NCBI GenBank assembly: GCA_038120295.1
Contig: JAYOLL010000021.1
Location: 6,118 to 70,117, forward strand
Direction: 5' to 3'
From: JAYOEY01 sp038120295
Lineage (GTDB): Bacteria > Pseudomonadota > Alphaproteobacteria > MPNO01 > UBA2964
Length of the DNA: 64,000 nucleotides
The first letter of the stretch is position 1, and every line of letters starts with the position of its first letter. The notes under the pieces are model-generated. The model was not told where the DNA came from and did not search any database. It saw only the letters and a list, made by a program, of their open reading frames with translations. A program made the translations under genes and the position numbers. Positions 26,202-35,901 of this stretch are shown here, piece after piece.

Positions 26202-28964
26202 ATGCTCGACCTGGGACCCGTCATATTTACCGCGCCATGGATCCTCACGGCGCTTGCCGTCCTGCCAATCCTGTGGTGGTTGCTGCGCATCACGCCGCCC
26301 TCGCCCCAGATACGGGATTTCCCGCCGCTACGGTTCCTTCTCGCACTCCAGCCGCAGGAAGAAACCCCATCCAGGACGCCACTCTGGCTGATCCTGCTTA
26401 GAATGCTGATCGCGACCCTGATCGTCCTGGCGCTCGCTCACCCGCTCTGGAACCCCGGCGAAAGGCTGCGGGGCAGCGGCCCTCTGATGCTGGTCATCGA
26501 TGACGGCTGGGCTGCTGGGCCCGGCTGGAGAAAGCGCATCGAGTCGATGGAGGCGCTGATCGACCAGGCGGAGCGGGAAAGCCGCGCCATTCGCATCCTG
26601 ACGACGGCGAAGGCCAACCCGACCGATCCGCTGCAGGTCAGCGAGTTGATGCGGCCCGCTGCGGCGCGCCAGCTTGTGCGCGGGCTGAGACCAAAACCAT
26701 GGCCAGTGGACCGCACTGCCGCGGTCGATGCGCTTGGCGGGCTGACGATTTCCGGTTCGGCTCATGTCGTATGGCTGTCGAACGGACTGGCCGGCGGAGA
26801 CGATACGAAACTGATGGAACGGCTCCAGCAACTGGGGCCTTTGCGCGTCTATCGCGATACGGCGGGATCTCTGGCACGACTGGCAGCAACGCCGCGTTCC
26901 ACCCGGGATGGGCTGGCGGCGCCTGTCGTCCGTGCCGACAACCGCGGCGAAGCAGCGGTAAGTGTCCGGCTGATCGACGATGACGGGCGGCTCCTCGGAC
27001 AGCAGAACGCGGTCTTCCCGGAGGGCGAGACCCGAACGGAGATCGGATTCAAGCTGCCGCCCAACCTGCGCAACCGCGTCGCACGTGTTGAGATCGAGGG
27101 GGAGAGCGGCCCCGGCGCCGTCTTTCTAATGGACGACCGGTGGCGCCGGCGACCGGTTGGCGTTGCGTCCGGCGGTCTGTCGGAAGGATCGCAGCCGCTG
27201 TTGAGCGAGGACTATTACCTGTCCCGCGCCCTGGAGCCGTTTAGCGACGTACGGACGGCCAAGGTCAACGAGCTGGTCGAAGAAAAGCTGTCTGTTATCG
27301 TCCTCGCCGATATCGGCAAGCTCGCGCCGTCGGAGGTCGATCGGCTGGGCCGCTGGATTGAGGGGGGCGGCGTCCTGCTGCGATTCGCGGGACCACGTAT
27401 GGCTCAGGGGACCGATCCGCTGGTGCCGGTCAGGCTGCGTGGCGGCGGTCGCGCGCTGGGCGGCGCCATGTCCTGGGCGCAACCGGCCCGGCTGCTGCCC
27501 TTCGAGGAAACCACCCCGTTCGCCGGGCTCATCATTCCGTCGGACGTAAGAATCCAGCGTCAGGTCCTGGCTGAACCGAGCCTGGAGCTGCAGACCCGGA
27601 CCTGGCTTCGGCTGAGCGACGGCACCCCGCTGGTTACGGCCGACCGGCGCGGTAGCGGCTGGCTCATTCTGGTCCATACGACGGCGAACACCGAATGGTC
27701 TAACCTCCCCCTGTCCGGCCTGTTCGTTGAAATGCTCCAGCGCATCGCCAATCTCGGTCAGGGCGTGGCCGGCGATGACGGACAGGCCGTGTATCCGCCT
27801 CTCCAGACTCTCGACGGGTTCGGCGTTCTGGGGCCGGCGCTCGCCAGCGCGATCGCCATTCCGGGCAAGAGCTTCCTGACCGCCAGACCGGAGCCGAAGA
27901 CGCCACCGGGCTACTACGGAAAAGGAGATGCGCGACGCGCCCTCAACATCGCCGCAGGGATCGAGTCGCTGGAACCGCTCGGGGAACCGCCAAGCGGCGT
28001 AGAAGTGACAGGCTACGCCCTGGAACCGGCGTTCGACGCCAAACCCTGGCTTCTTCTTGCCGGTCTCCTGCTTTTGCTCGCAGACCTTGCCATCAGCTAT
28101 GTACTGCGCGGCCTTGGCCCGCGGCGCGCCGCATCGGCCACTGCAGCGGTGTTGCTGGTCGCTGCCACTTTGGCGGCCGTGGCGCCCGACACCGCGTCAG
28201 CCCAGACCGTCAAGGCGTCGCCGCCCAAGGATGCGGAGGAAGCGTTCGCCCTGAAGGCGACGCTGAGCACCCGTCTCGCCTTTATCATCACCGGCGATGC
28301 CTCGCTGGATTCGATCAGCCGCGCCGGGCTCAAGGGGCTTTCGACGATCCTGCGGCAGAGAACCGCAGTGGAACCGGCCGAACCGATCGGCGTCGACATC
28401 GAACGCGACGAGCTTTCGCTGTTCCCGGTTCTGTACTGGCCAGTTTCGGTAAGGCAGCGACCGCTGTCGGATCAGGCTGTCGCCAAGCTCAACGCCTATC
28501 TGCGGGGCGGCGGCACTGTCCTGTTCGACACCCGCGAGCAGGCGCAGTTGAATTTCGATCCGTTCGGCGTAGGGGGGCCCGAATCCGCCAAGCTCCGCGG
28601 CATGCTGAGTTCCCTGGACATTCCGGCGCTGATCCCTGTTCCCAAGGACCACGTCGTGAACAAGGCGTTCTATCTGCTCAAGAACCATCCAGGCCGCTGG
28701 TCGGGAGGCACGGTTTGGGTCGAACGGCGCGGCGGGCGGCACAATGACGGCGTATCGTCCGTCATCATCGGCAGTCACGACTGGGCCGGGGCCTGGGCCG
28801 TGGACCCAAACGGCCTCGCCATGTTCCCGGTTTCGTCCGGCGGCGAGCGCCAGCGCGAACTCGCCTACCGGTTCGGGGTCAACTGGGTCATGTATGCGCT
28901 GACCGGCAACTACAAGACCGACCAGGTTCACGTGCCCGCCATTATCGACAGGCTGGGACAATGA
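26202..28964 (+). CDS. BatA-like / DUF4159 membrane protein
   Basis: The 920-residue product starts with a BatA-type N-terminal region: two membrane helices (about residues 9-29 and 64-82) around a basic loop. A large periplasmic part, two more helices near residues 614-662, and a C-terminal DUF4159 domain (about residues 683-920, starting TRLAFIITGDASLDSISRAG) follow. DUF4159 includes the YLRGGGTVLFDTRE segment of Rossmann-like character. The combination with MoxR and DUF58 resembles Bat aerotolerance and gliding-related systems. In alphaproteobacteria the operon's role is not established. Four membrane helices place both large domains on the same side. Confidence 0.85.
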   Translation: MLDLGPVIFTAPWILTALAVLPILWWLLRITPPSPQIRDFPPLRFLLALQPQEETPSRTPLWLILLRMLIATLIVLALAHPLWNPGERLRGSGPLMLVIDDGWAAGPGWRKRIESMEALIDQAERESRAIRILTTAKANPTDPLQVSELMRPAAARQLVRGLRPKPWPVDRTAAVDALGGLTISGSAHVVWLSNGLAGGDDTKLMERLQQLGPLRVYRDTAGSLARLAATPRSTRDGLAAPVVRADNRGEAAVSVRLIDDDGRLLGQQNAVFPEGETRTEIGFKLPPNLRNRVARVEIEGESGPGAVFLMDDRWRRRPVGVASGGLSEGSQPLLSEDYYLSRALEPFSDVRTAKVNELVEEKLSVIVLADIGKLAPSEVDRLGRWIEGGGVLLRFAGPRMAQGTDPLVPVRLRGGGRALGGAMSWAQPARLLPFEETTPFAGLIIPSDVRIQRQVLAEPSLELQTRTWLRLSDGTPLVTADRRGSGWLILVHTTANTEWSNLPLSGLFVEMLQRIANLGQGVAGDDGQAVYPPLQTLDGFGVLGPALASAIAIPGKSFLTARPEPKTPPGYYGKGDARRALNIAAGIESLEPLGEPPSGVEVTGYALEPAFDAKPWLLLAGLLLLLADLAISYVLRGLGPRRAASATAAVLLVAATLAAVAPDTASAQTVKASPPKDAEEAFALKATLSTRLAFIITGDASLDSISRAGLKGLSTILRQRTAVEPAEPIGVDIERDELSLFPVLYWPVSVRQRPLSDQAVAKLNAYLRGGGTVLFDTREQAQLNFDPFGVGGPESAKLRGMLSSLDIPALIPVPKDHVVNKAFYLLKNHPGRWSGGTVWVERRGGRHNDGVSSVIIGSHDWAGAWAVDPNGLAMFPVSSGGERQRELAYRFGVNWVMYALTGNYKTDQVHVPAIIDRLGQ

Positions 28965-28980
28965 CGGCGCGGACATCCCC

Positions 28981-31047
28981 ATGCTGACGGTTGAATTTTC
29001 TCCTCTTTTCCCATGGGCCTGGATCGGCTTGCTGACAGCGGTCGCGTTGCTGCTCGTGATATTCGGCCTCGCCCGAAGGGCGCGGGGCATGGGCTGGCGG
29101 TCTGTCGCGATCGCTGGCCTGATTCTCGCCCTCGCCAACCCGGTCGCGGTGGAGGAAGACAGGGAAGCGAGAAACGACGTTCTTGCGGTTCTGGTCGACG
29201 ATTCTGCCAGCCAGAAAATCGCGGACCGCGAAGAAGCGACAGCGAAAGCGCTCGCCCATGTGACCGCGACGGCAGCACGTCTCAACAATGTCGAACTGCG
29301 CGTGATCCGGGCGGGAATACCGGATGATTCGGCTGGACCCGTCGATGGAACGCGCCTGTTCCGGGCGCTTGGCCGGGCGGTCGCCGATATTCCGCAATCG
29401 CGCATGGCGGGCACCATCGTCATTACCGACGGTCAGGTTCACGATGTTCCGGCGGCCGACGCTCCGGTCCCCTTCGGCGGGCCTGTCCATGTCCTCCTGA
29501 CCGGCAAGAAGAATGAGTTCGACAGACGGATCGTGGTCGAGAACGCACCGAAATTCGGAATCGTCGGCAAGGAAGTAACGATTACGGTACGCGTCGAGGA
29601 TACCAGCGGCGCAAGCGAGCCGGTGGATCTCACACTTATCCAGGACGTCGGGACGCCTCGCAAAATCAGAATTCCTGTCGGCAAGAACCATGCGGTCAAG
29701 CTTCCGCTGGACCATGCGGGCGCCAATATCCTGCAGATGGAGGTAGCAGCCCTGCCCGGTGAACTGACATCCATCAACAACCGCACGGTGGTATCGGTCA
29801 ACGGCGTCCGAGAGCGATTAAGAGTTCTCCTCGTCTCCGGTGAACCGCACCCGGGCGAGCGCACTTGGCGCAACCTGCTCAAGGCCGACCCATCGGTGGA
29901 CCTGGTCCATTTCACCATCCTGCGGCCGCCGGAGAAGCAGGACATGACTCCGGTTCGCGAACTTTCCCTGATCGCTTTCCCGATCCGCGAACTGTTCGAG
30001 GTCAAGCTGAACGATTTCGACCTGATTATTTTCGACCGCTACCGCCGGCGCGGCGTGCTGCCGTCGATCTATCTCGACAATATCGCCCGCTATGTCGAAG
30101 GCGGCGGCGCGATTCTCGAAGCGTCCGGCCCTGAATTCTCCGGCATCGACACGCTGTATCAGACTCCGCTCGGGCGGGTGTTGCCGGGCGAGCCCACCGG
30201 CGTGGTGATGACTGGCGCGCTTCGCCCGCGTCTGACCGACAGGGGCGCGCGGCACACGATCACTGCCGATCTGCCCGGCGCAGGCATCGGCGAAGAACTT
30301 CCGCGCTGGGGGCGCTGGTTCCGGCAGATCGAAATCCAGCCCCGCAACGGCATCGCTCTGATGAGGGGCCGCAGCGACAAACCGATCCTGATGGTGGACC
30401 GGGTCCAGAAGGGCCGGGTTGCGCAGCTCGCCAGCGACCATATCTGGCTGTGGGCGCGCGGCTATAACGGCGGCGGCCCCCACTCGGAACTGTTGCGCCG
30501 CATCGCTCACTGGCTGATGAAGGAGCCGGAACTCGAAGAGAACAGCCTGCGCGCTCAGATGCAGGGATCGCGGCTCGCCATCACGCGCCGCAGCGTTGAA
30601 GAAGACACCAGCCCGGTCGAACTGACGCTCCCCTCGGGCAAAAGGAAGACGGTTTCCCTCGAACAGGGTATCGGCGGCAGGGCTCGCGCGTTTGTTCCGG
30701 TAGGCGAAACCGGGATCTACCGAATTCGCGACCAAAGGCACAAGACACTGGCGGCGGTCGGCAACATCAACCCGCTGGAATTCTCGGACATGCGGACGAC
30801 CGGCGACCGCTTTGCCGCGCTCTCGCAAAAAACCGGCGGCGGTATTCACTGGTTTAACGACGGCGCGCCCGAACTCCGGCGGGTACGCGCAGACCGGCTG
30901 ACCGCGAGCGCCGGATGGTTTGGAATCGTCGACAACCGGAATTTCACGATCCGCAATGTGCGCGAAGTACCGCTGCTGCCGGGGCTCGTCGTTCTTCTGC
31001 TGGCGCTCGGCGCGCTGTTACTCGCCTGGCGGGCGGAAGGACGTTAG
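28981..31047 (+). CDS. VWA/glutamine-amidotransferase-like membrane protein of the MoxR operon
   Basis: The 688-residue product has two N-terminal helices (about residues 7-30 and 36-55), a long extracytoplasmic region and a C-terminal helix (LLPGLVVLLLALGALLLAW). A segment LAVLVDDSASQKIADREEA after the second helix looks like a degenerate VWA metal site. Later, RVLLVSGEPHPGERTWRNLL to YVEGGGAILEASGPEFSG resembles a class I glutamine-amidotransferase-like fold without an evident catalytic cysteine. The layout matches the last protein of MoxR-DUF58-DUF4159 operons. It likely forms a membrane complex with the product of 26202-28964. Confidence 0.8.
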   Translation: MLTVEFSPLFPWAWIGLLTAVALLLVIFGLARRARGMGWRSVAIAGLILALANPVAVEEDREARNDVLAVLVDDSASQKIADREEATAKALAHVTATAARLNNVELRVIRAGIPDDSAGPVDGTRLFRALGRAVADIPQSRMAGTIVITDGQVHDVPAADAPVPFGGPVHVLLTGKKNEFDRRIVVENAPKFGIVGKEVTITVRVEDTSGASEPVDLTLIQDVGTPRKIRIPVGKNHAVKLPLDHAGANILQMEVAALPGELTSINNRTVVSVNGVRERLRVLLVSGEPHPGERTWRNLLKADPSVDLVHFTILRPPEKQDMTPVRELSLIAFPIRELFEVKLNDFDLIIFDRYRRRGVLPSIYLDNIARYVEGGGAILEASGPEFSGIDTLYQTPLGRVLPGEPTGVVMTGALRPRLTDRGARHTITADLPGAGIGEELPRWGRWFRQIEIQPRNGIALMRGRSDKPILMVDRVQKGRVAQLASDHIWLWARGYNGGGPHSELLRRIAHWLMKEPELEENSLRAQMQGSRLAITRRSVEEDTSPVELTLPSGKRKTVSLEQGIGGRARAFVPVGETGIYRIRDQRHKTLAAVGNINPLEFSDMRTTGDRFAALSQKTGGGIHWFNDGAPELRRVRADRLTASAGWFGIVDNRNFTIRNVREVPLLPGLVVLLLALGALLLAWRAEGR

Positions 31048-31089
31048 GCTGTCAGGGTCAACCAAGACTTCCTCAACGGGGAAAGACAC

Positions 31090-31950
31090 ATGTCGAAACT
31101 GCTCAACGACGATCAGGTATCCACCTATGACCGGGACGGGTTCGTCTTCCCGGTACGGGTCATGTCCGAAGCCGACGCCGTTTCGTTCGGCGACAGGATC
31201 CTGGCCGCGGAGGCCGATGGAAAATTGAGGGCAAGGGGCGGCGAAACCAAGTTTTATCTGCGTTTCCCCTGGGTATACGAACTGGCGACCAGACCGGAAA
31301 TTCTGGATGCCGTCGAGGACCTGATCGGACCCGACATCATGCTTTACCACAATTCGATCTGGGCCAAACGCGGGGGCGGCGGTCATTATGTGAGCTGGCA
31401 CCAGGACAATACCTATTTCGGCCATTACCCGTGCGAGGTGCTGTCGATGTGGATCGCGCTGACGCCGGCAACGGTCGCGAATGGCTGCATGCAGTTCCTC
31501 CCCGGCACGCACCGGCTGGGCCAGCTTCCGCTCGCCGGCAACGACGTCAACGACGCGAACATGCTGACCAGCGGACAGACCGTGGAGTTCGATCCGAACA
31601 GCGTCGATGCAGTCCCGATTGAACTGCAGCCGGGCGAAGCATCACTGCACCATGCGTTCCTGATTCACGGATCGCTTCCCAACCGGACCGAGGATTTGCG
31701 GATGGGGATGACGCTGATCTTTCACCCGCCTCATCTTCGCCAGGCGGGCGACGTGCGGACAAGCGCGCTACTGGTTCGAGGCGAGGACCGGTACGGCCAT
31801 TTCGACCGTGAGACACCGCCGGTCGCCGAAGACGACGAAGCCACCGTGGAAGCGTACGAACGCGCAGTCATGCTCTATCGCAGCAAGGTCCGCGAAATGG
31901 GAAACAGCACGATCGAGCGGTTCGAAAAAGGAACGGCGAACAGTTCCTGA
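31090..31950 (+). CDS. Phytanoyl-CoA dioxygenase (PhyH) family protein
   Basis: This is a non-heme Fe(II)/2-oxoglutarate-type oxygenase fold. The 286-residue product has H104 and D106 in the facial-triad motif WHQDN, H193 in LIHGSLPN as third ligand, and R199/R204 nearby for 2-oxoglutarate. MQFLPGTHRLG (about residues 134-144) is typical of bacterial PhyH oxygenases such as EctD-like and PtlH-like enzymes. Bacterial members hydroxylate diverse small molecules; phytanoyl-CoA is not implied. A GGGGAAAG site precedes the ATG. It lies 43 bases after the MoxR operon and before the bidirectional terminator at 32005-32036. Substrate is unknown. Confidence 0.88.
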   Translation: MSKLLNDDQVSTYDRDGFVFPVRVMSEADAVSFGDRILAAEADGKLRARGGETKFYLRFPWVYELATRPEILDAVEDLIGPDIMLYHNSIWAKRGGGGHYVSWHQDNTYFGHYPCEVLSMWIALTPATVANGCMQFLPGTHRLGQLPLAGNDVNDANMLTSGQTVEFDPNSVDAVPIELQPGEASLHHAFLIHGSLPNRTEDLRMGMTLIFHPPHLRQAGDVRTSALLVRGEDRYGHFDRETPPVAEDDEATVEAYERAVMLYRSKVREMGNSTIERFEKGTANSS

Positions 31951-32004
31951 CCGGCTCTCTGGCGAGGCGCGGATCGGACGCGCGCCTCGACTGGCACGAA
32001 AGAA

Positions 32005-32036
32005 AAAAGGGGACAGGTGGGATCCTGTCCCCTTTT
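32005..32036. terminator. Bidirectional rho-independent terminator
   Basis: A perfect 13-base stem (AAAAGGGGACAGG / CCTGTCCCCTTTT) surrounds a 6-base loop between the converging PhyH and dctM genes. The A/T ends give a T-tract in either direction, so it can end both transcripts. Confidence 0.88.
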
Positions 32037-32056
32037 CCAGGCCCTTCCGGGCCGCG

Positions 32057-33367
32057 CTACATCAGGCTTGGCAAATAGAGTGCGATCGCCGGGAAAAAGA
32101 TCATAAGCACGATGAGGATAGCGTCGCAGACCAGAAACGGGAACGCCGCTTTCGCCACCTGGATCAGGGTCGTCCCTTTGGGCGCCACCCCCAGCATCAC
32201 ATAGAGCAGTAATCCGAAGGGCGGGGTTGTACCCGCCATTTCGAATGTCATCAGCACGAACAGCCCGAACCAGATCAGGTCGAATCCAAGCTGCTGCGCC
32301 AAGGGGAAGAAGATCGGCACGGTGATCAACATCATCGATGTCGCATCCATGAACATGCCCAGCGTGATCAGGATGCAGAACATCACCAGCAGAATCCAGT
32401 ATTTGGAGATGTCAAAACTGGTAGCCCAGGAAAGCAGCCCCGCGCTGGCGCCGGAGAAGGCGAGAAGCTGGCTGAACACGGTCGACGACATGATGATGAA
32501 GAACACCATGGCGCCGACCTTGACCGTTGCTTCCACCGCGGTCTTGATGCTCGTAAATGTCAGCACCCGGAACGCCGCCGCCAGTATCATCACGCCGAGA
32601 ACGCCGAACGCCGCAGCCTCCGTCGGCGTTGCAAGCCCGAGAATAATGAATCCGACGACCATGAAGACGACAAGGCCCATCGGCAGGATATTCGTGCAGA
32701 CGATCTTTACCCGCTGGAATACGGGCGGCATCTCAACCTCGTAGGCGGGCGCCGAACCAGGCGCCATCCGAAGCTGCATGAAAATCATGATCGCGTAGAG
32801 CCCGGCAAGGAGGAAGCCCGGGATAATGCCCGCGATGAGAAGCCGACCAACATCAATACTGGCGACAGAGGCCAGAAGGACCCCGAGCGCCGAGGGCGGA
32901 ATGATCATCGCCAGCCCGCCGGTGCCGAGGATCGGTCCCATCGACATGCGCCAGTTGTAACCGCGCTTCTGCATTTCCGGCACCATCAGGGAGCCAAGCA
33001 TCGCCGTGTTCGCCATGCTGGAGCCTGTAAGGGTCGAGAACAGCGCGCCGCCGGCGACCGTCAGAAAGCAGAGCCTGCCCGGCAATCTGCCGAACAACAC
33101 GTCCAGCCCGTCAAAAACCCGTATCGCGAGCCCGGTATGGAAGAACAAAGCCCCCATCATGATGAACATGGGCACCGGCCCGAGCGCAAATCGCGTTATC
33201 AGAGCGGTTGAATTCTCGACGATCTGGGGCAGTCCGGCCATTCCGCCCATGAAGATCATAACGCCGATAATATTGGTCGTGATGAAGGTCAGCGCGACAG
33301 GAACGCCAAGCGCCATAAAGAAAATGACAAACCCGATAAGGGTTGCGAGAGCCCAATACCATTCCAT
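32057..33367 (-). CDS. dctM: TRAP transporter large permease, DctM type (system 1)
   Basis: This is the main membrane subunit of a tripartite ATP-independent periplasmic transporter, which imports organic acids with sodium. The 436-residue product is a polytopic membrane protein of about 12 helices with typical DctM segments: GALFFHTGLAIRVFDGLD, LFSTLTGSSMANTAMLGSLM and the IIPPSALGVLLASV loop. It is 2 bases downstream of the small permease gene. The binding protein is divergent at 34141. Its sequence resembles the DctM of system 2 at 45828-47141. Confidence 0.94.
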   Translation of the reverse strand: MEWYWALATLIGFVIFFMALGVPVALTFITTNIIGVMIFMGGMAGLPQIVENSTALITRFALGPVPMFIMMGALFFHTGLAIRVFDGLDVLFGRLPGRLCFLTVAGGALFSTLTGSSMANTAMLGSLMVPEMQKRGYNWRMSMGPILGTGGLAMIIPPSALGVLLASVASIDVGRLLIAGIIPGFLLAGLYAIMIFMQLRMAPGSAPAYEVEMPPVFQRVKIVCTNILPMGLVVFMVVGFIILGLATPTEAAAFGVLGVMILAAAFRVLTFTSIKTAVEATVKVGAMVFFIIMSSTVFSQLLAFSGASAGLLSWATSFDISKYWILLVMFCILITLGMFMDATSMMLITVPIFFPLAQQLGFDLIWFGLFVLMTFEMAGTTPPFGLLLYVMLGVAPKGTTLIQVAKAAFPFLVCDAILIVLMIFFPAIALYLPSLM

Positions 33368-33369
33368 GA

Positions 33370-33882
33370 TCAGACCCCCTCCCGCTCTTCGATCGAATGG
33401 GAATACATATCGTCTATGCCGATCAGGAATCGTCCGAATTCAATCGCGACAAGCACGAAACATGGAGCCATCGGCACAAACAGCAGCCAAAGCGGCAGGT
33501 CCACGCCGCGGACGTCAACTGTGCCTGATTGCCAGTTCGTCCAGAAATTCTCCCAGGAGTACCAGGCGAATACGAGGCAGGAGAAAATACAGATGCAGTA
33601 GACGATCTTCGCGACCACGAACTTCACCGCCGGCGGCAGGAACTGCGTTACAGCATCGATAAACACGTGCCCCTTGATACGCGTAATCCACGGCGCTGCG
33701 AGAACAGCGAACCAGAGCAGAGTGTATTCAACGACCCCGATCGTGAATATCGGCGGATTAAATCCCAGAATTCTCATCGACACATCGACGCAAATCATCA
33801 CAAACGATGTGAATATCAGAATTCCTGATACGACCGCGAGAACACGAATCAGGAAATTATATCCCTGAACGATAGCACCCAC
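33370..33882 (-). CDS. dctQ: TRAP transporter small permease, DctQ type (system 1)
   Basis: DctQ is the four-helix membrane subunit that pairs with DctM. The 170-residue product has helices at about residues 14-33, 47-65, 89-108 and 131-150, and the family segment PWITRIKGHVFIDAVTQFLP. It is the first gene of the dctQM pair. The 258 bases between its ATG and the dctP ATG hold the divergent promoters; no operator was recognised there. Confidence 0.9.
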   Translation of the reverse strand: MGAIVQGYNFLIRVLAVVSGILIFTSFVMICVDVSMRILGFNPPIFTIGVVEYTLLWFAVLAAPWITRIKGHVFIDAVTQFLPPAVKFVVAKIVYCICIFSCLVFAWYSWENFWTNWQSGTVDVRGVDLPLWLLFVPMAPCFVLVAIEFGRFLIGIDDMYSHSIEEREGV

Positions 33883-34140
33883 TTGTTTGACCCTTCCCTG
33901 TTAGCCGGAGTATTCCCGGATTTATTACATGTCGGCGCAGGATGGCTGAACGAACGTGAAAGTACAAGCCGCGGAACTGTGACACGATGCGATTGGCAGC
34001 GAAAGCAGGTGCTTGCGAAAGGGCATCACTAATGCCATCGTAGCGCCGTTGATTGTCCGTGACTGGCGCGGAGATCACGTTTTGAAACTATTTCGTACCT
34101 TATGAGTGACGAAATTCCGACATTAGGGAGGTTTTACCAT

Positions 34141-35142
34141 ATGAGGATCAACAGGCTTCTTGCATCTGGTGCGGCAGTGGCCGCGACAGCATTTGTGTAT
34201 GTGGCGCCTGCCGTCGACGCAAAGACGCTGTCGGTTGTTTCCGGGCTGCCCCGCAACCATGACCAGATCGAAACTTATTTCCGCGATTTCCATCAGCCCG
34301 TGAATGCCGCAAAGGGCGCGATCACCCTGCAGTACAAGGGTGGACCCGAAGTCACGCCGCGCAAACAGCAAGGCAGCTTTATCAAGCGCGGCCTGATCGA
34401 TCTGCTGATCTCGCCGAGTTCGTATTATGCGGGCCAGGTGCCGGAATCGCGTGTCACCGCGATCTCCAACCGTTCGCCGTGGGAAATCCGTGCGGACAAT
34501 AACGGCATGGACCGGTTGAGCGAGGGCTGGATGAAGGGCATCGGCTCCCGGATCATTGCCTGGCCTTTCTGGGGCGGATCGAACTTCCATGTCTACCTGA
34601 CCAACAAACCCGAACTCTCCAAGAAAACGGGCATCTCGCTGGTCGGTCAGAAAATGCGCGCGACGGCGCTCTATATTCCGTTCCTGAAGGCAATGGGTGC
34701 TACGCCGGTCGTGATCTCGCCGGGCGACGTTTACACCGCCCTGCAGCGCGGCGTTGTTACCGGTCTCGCCTGGCCGGAAGGCGCCGTGACCAAGTATGGC
34801 TGGCAGGAATACATCAAGTATCGTGTTGGACCGGGCTTCTGGCGTTCCTCGACCATGCTGGTCATGAACGAGAACAAGTGGCAGTCGCTTTCGAAGACCG
34901 AAAAGGACTTCATGATGAAGCATGCCATAGCATTCGAAAAAGCGAGCGGCGAGACCCTGCGCAAGATCGCCAATGCCGATAATGCGAAGATTTTCGCGGC
35001 TGGCGTGAAAGCGATCGAACTTGAAGGCGAGTATGCAAAGGCATGGAACGCCACGGTCAACGGTTCGACCTGGGACGACGCCAAGAAGCGCAAGATGACC
35101 TTGTCTTACGACACGATTCGCAAGCTTCTTTACAAGGAATAA
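34141..35142 (+). CDS. dctP: TRAP transporter substrate-binding protein, DctP type (system 1)
   Basis: This periplasmic protein captures the substrate and delivers it to DctQM. The ATG at 34141 is preceded by GGGAGG at 34125-34130. The earlier in-frame codon at 34102 would put the signal peptide out of place. The 333-residue product has a Sec signal (residues 1-27, ending VDA). It also has the DctP-family segments LRKIANADNAKIFAAG, GQKMRATALYIPFLKAMGA and GDVYTALQRGVVTGLAWPEG. The latter holds the region that usually binds the carboxylate of the substrate. A strong terminator follows. The substrate cannot be deduced. Confidence 0.92.
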   Translation: MRINRLLASGAAVAATAFVYVAPAVDAKTLSVVSGLPRNHDQIETYFRDFHQPVNAAKGAITLQYKGGPEVTPRKQQGSFIKRGLIDLLISPSSYYAGQVPESRVTAISNRSPWEIRADNNGMDRLSEGWMKGIGSRIIAWPFWGGSNFHVYLTNKPELSKKTGISLVGQKMRATALYIPFLKAMGATPVVISPGDVYTALQRGVVTGLAWPEGAVTKYGWQEYIKYRVGPGFWRSSTMLVMNENKWQSLSKTEKDFMMKHAIAFEKASGETLRKIANADNAKIFAAGVKAIELEGEYAKAWNATVNGSTWDDAKKRKMTLSYDTIRKLLYKE

Positions 35143-35169
35143 ACTACCGGCCCATGGGGCCAGGACATG

Positions 35170-35203
35170 CCGGCGCTCCCCAACAGGGAGCGCCGGTTTT
35201 TTT
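35170..35203 (+). terminator. Rho-independent terminator of dctP
   Basis: A 12-base stem (CCGGCGCTCCCC.. / ..GGGAGCGCCGG) with a CAACA-type loop is followed by TTTTTTT, 27 bases after the dctP stop. It also sits just beyond the livF stop (35209) and may block converging transcription. Confidence 0.9.
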
Positions 35204-35208
35204 ATCCT

Positions 35209-35901
35209 TCATACGCCGAGATAACGTTCGTGAATGCCCGGATTGGCGTCGAGTTCGGCCGAGTTACCCGACCAGACGCAGACGCCTTTTTCTATGATGA
35301 AATGCCGGTCGGCGATTTTCATTAGCGCGGACAGGTTCTTGTCGATGACGAGGATCGACTGCCCCTCGGACTTCAGGTCCGCGAGACACTGCCAGATTTC
35401 GGCGCGGATCTGCGGGGCGAGCCCTTCCGTCGCCTCATCGAGAATTAGCAGCTTCGGATTGGTCATCAACGCCCGGCCGATGGCAAGCATCTGCTGCTCG
35501 CCGCCGGACAGTTCGTTACCCATCCCGTCGATCCGCGGCACCAGCGCGGGAAATCTTTCCAGCACGCGATCCAGCGTCCATCCGCCTTCCGAACCGCGCG
35601 CTGTCGCAACCAGGTTTTCGCGGACCGTCAGGTTGGGAAAGATCTGCCGGCCTTCCGGCACCAGCCCGATCCCTGCCTGGGCAATCCGATAGGATGTCCT
35701 GCCGAGGATCGAGATATCCTCGAACCGGATATCGCCCCCATGCGGTGGCACCATGCCCATGATGGAACGGACCGTCGTGGTCTTGCCCATACCGTTTCGG
35801 CCCATCAACGTCACCACCTCGCCGGCATTGACCTCAAGCGACATGCCGAACAGGACCTGGCTCGCCCCGTAGGAAGTCTCGATGCCTTCAACCTGCAACA
35901 T
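35209..35901 (-). CDS. livF: Branched-chain amino acid-type ABC transporter ATP-binding protein (LivF)
   Basis: This is one of two nucleotide-binding subunits of a HAAT-family ABC importer. The 230-residue product has Walker A GRNGMGKTT, the Q-loop region GLVPEGRQIFPNLTV, the ABC signature LSGGEQQML and Walker B LLILDEATEGL. These match LivF. Its start shares one base with the livG stop. It is the last gene of a livK-livH-livM-livG-livF unit. Confidence 0.93.
   Translation of the reverse strand: MLQVEGIETSYGASQVLFGMSLEVNAGEVVTLMGRNGMGKTTTVRSIMGMVPPHGGDIRFEDISILGRTSYRIAQAGIGLVPEGRQIFPNLTVRENLVATARGSEGGWTLDRVLERFPALVPRIDGMGNELSGGEQQMLAIGRALMTNPKLLILDEATEGLAPQIRAEIWQCLADLKSEGQSILVIDKNLSALMKIADRHFIIEKGVCVWSGNSAELDANPGIHERYLGV

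Noticed and set aside
34082..34106. A TTGAAA / TATGAG pair upstream of dctP as a sigma-70 promoter
   Set aside because: The spacer is 13 bases instead of about 17, so the pair is probably chance.
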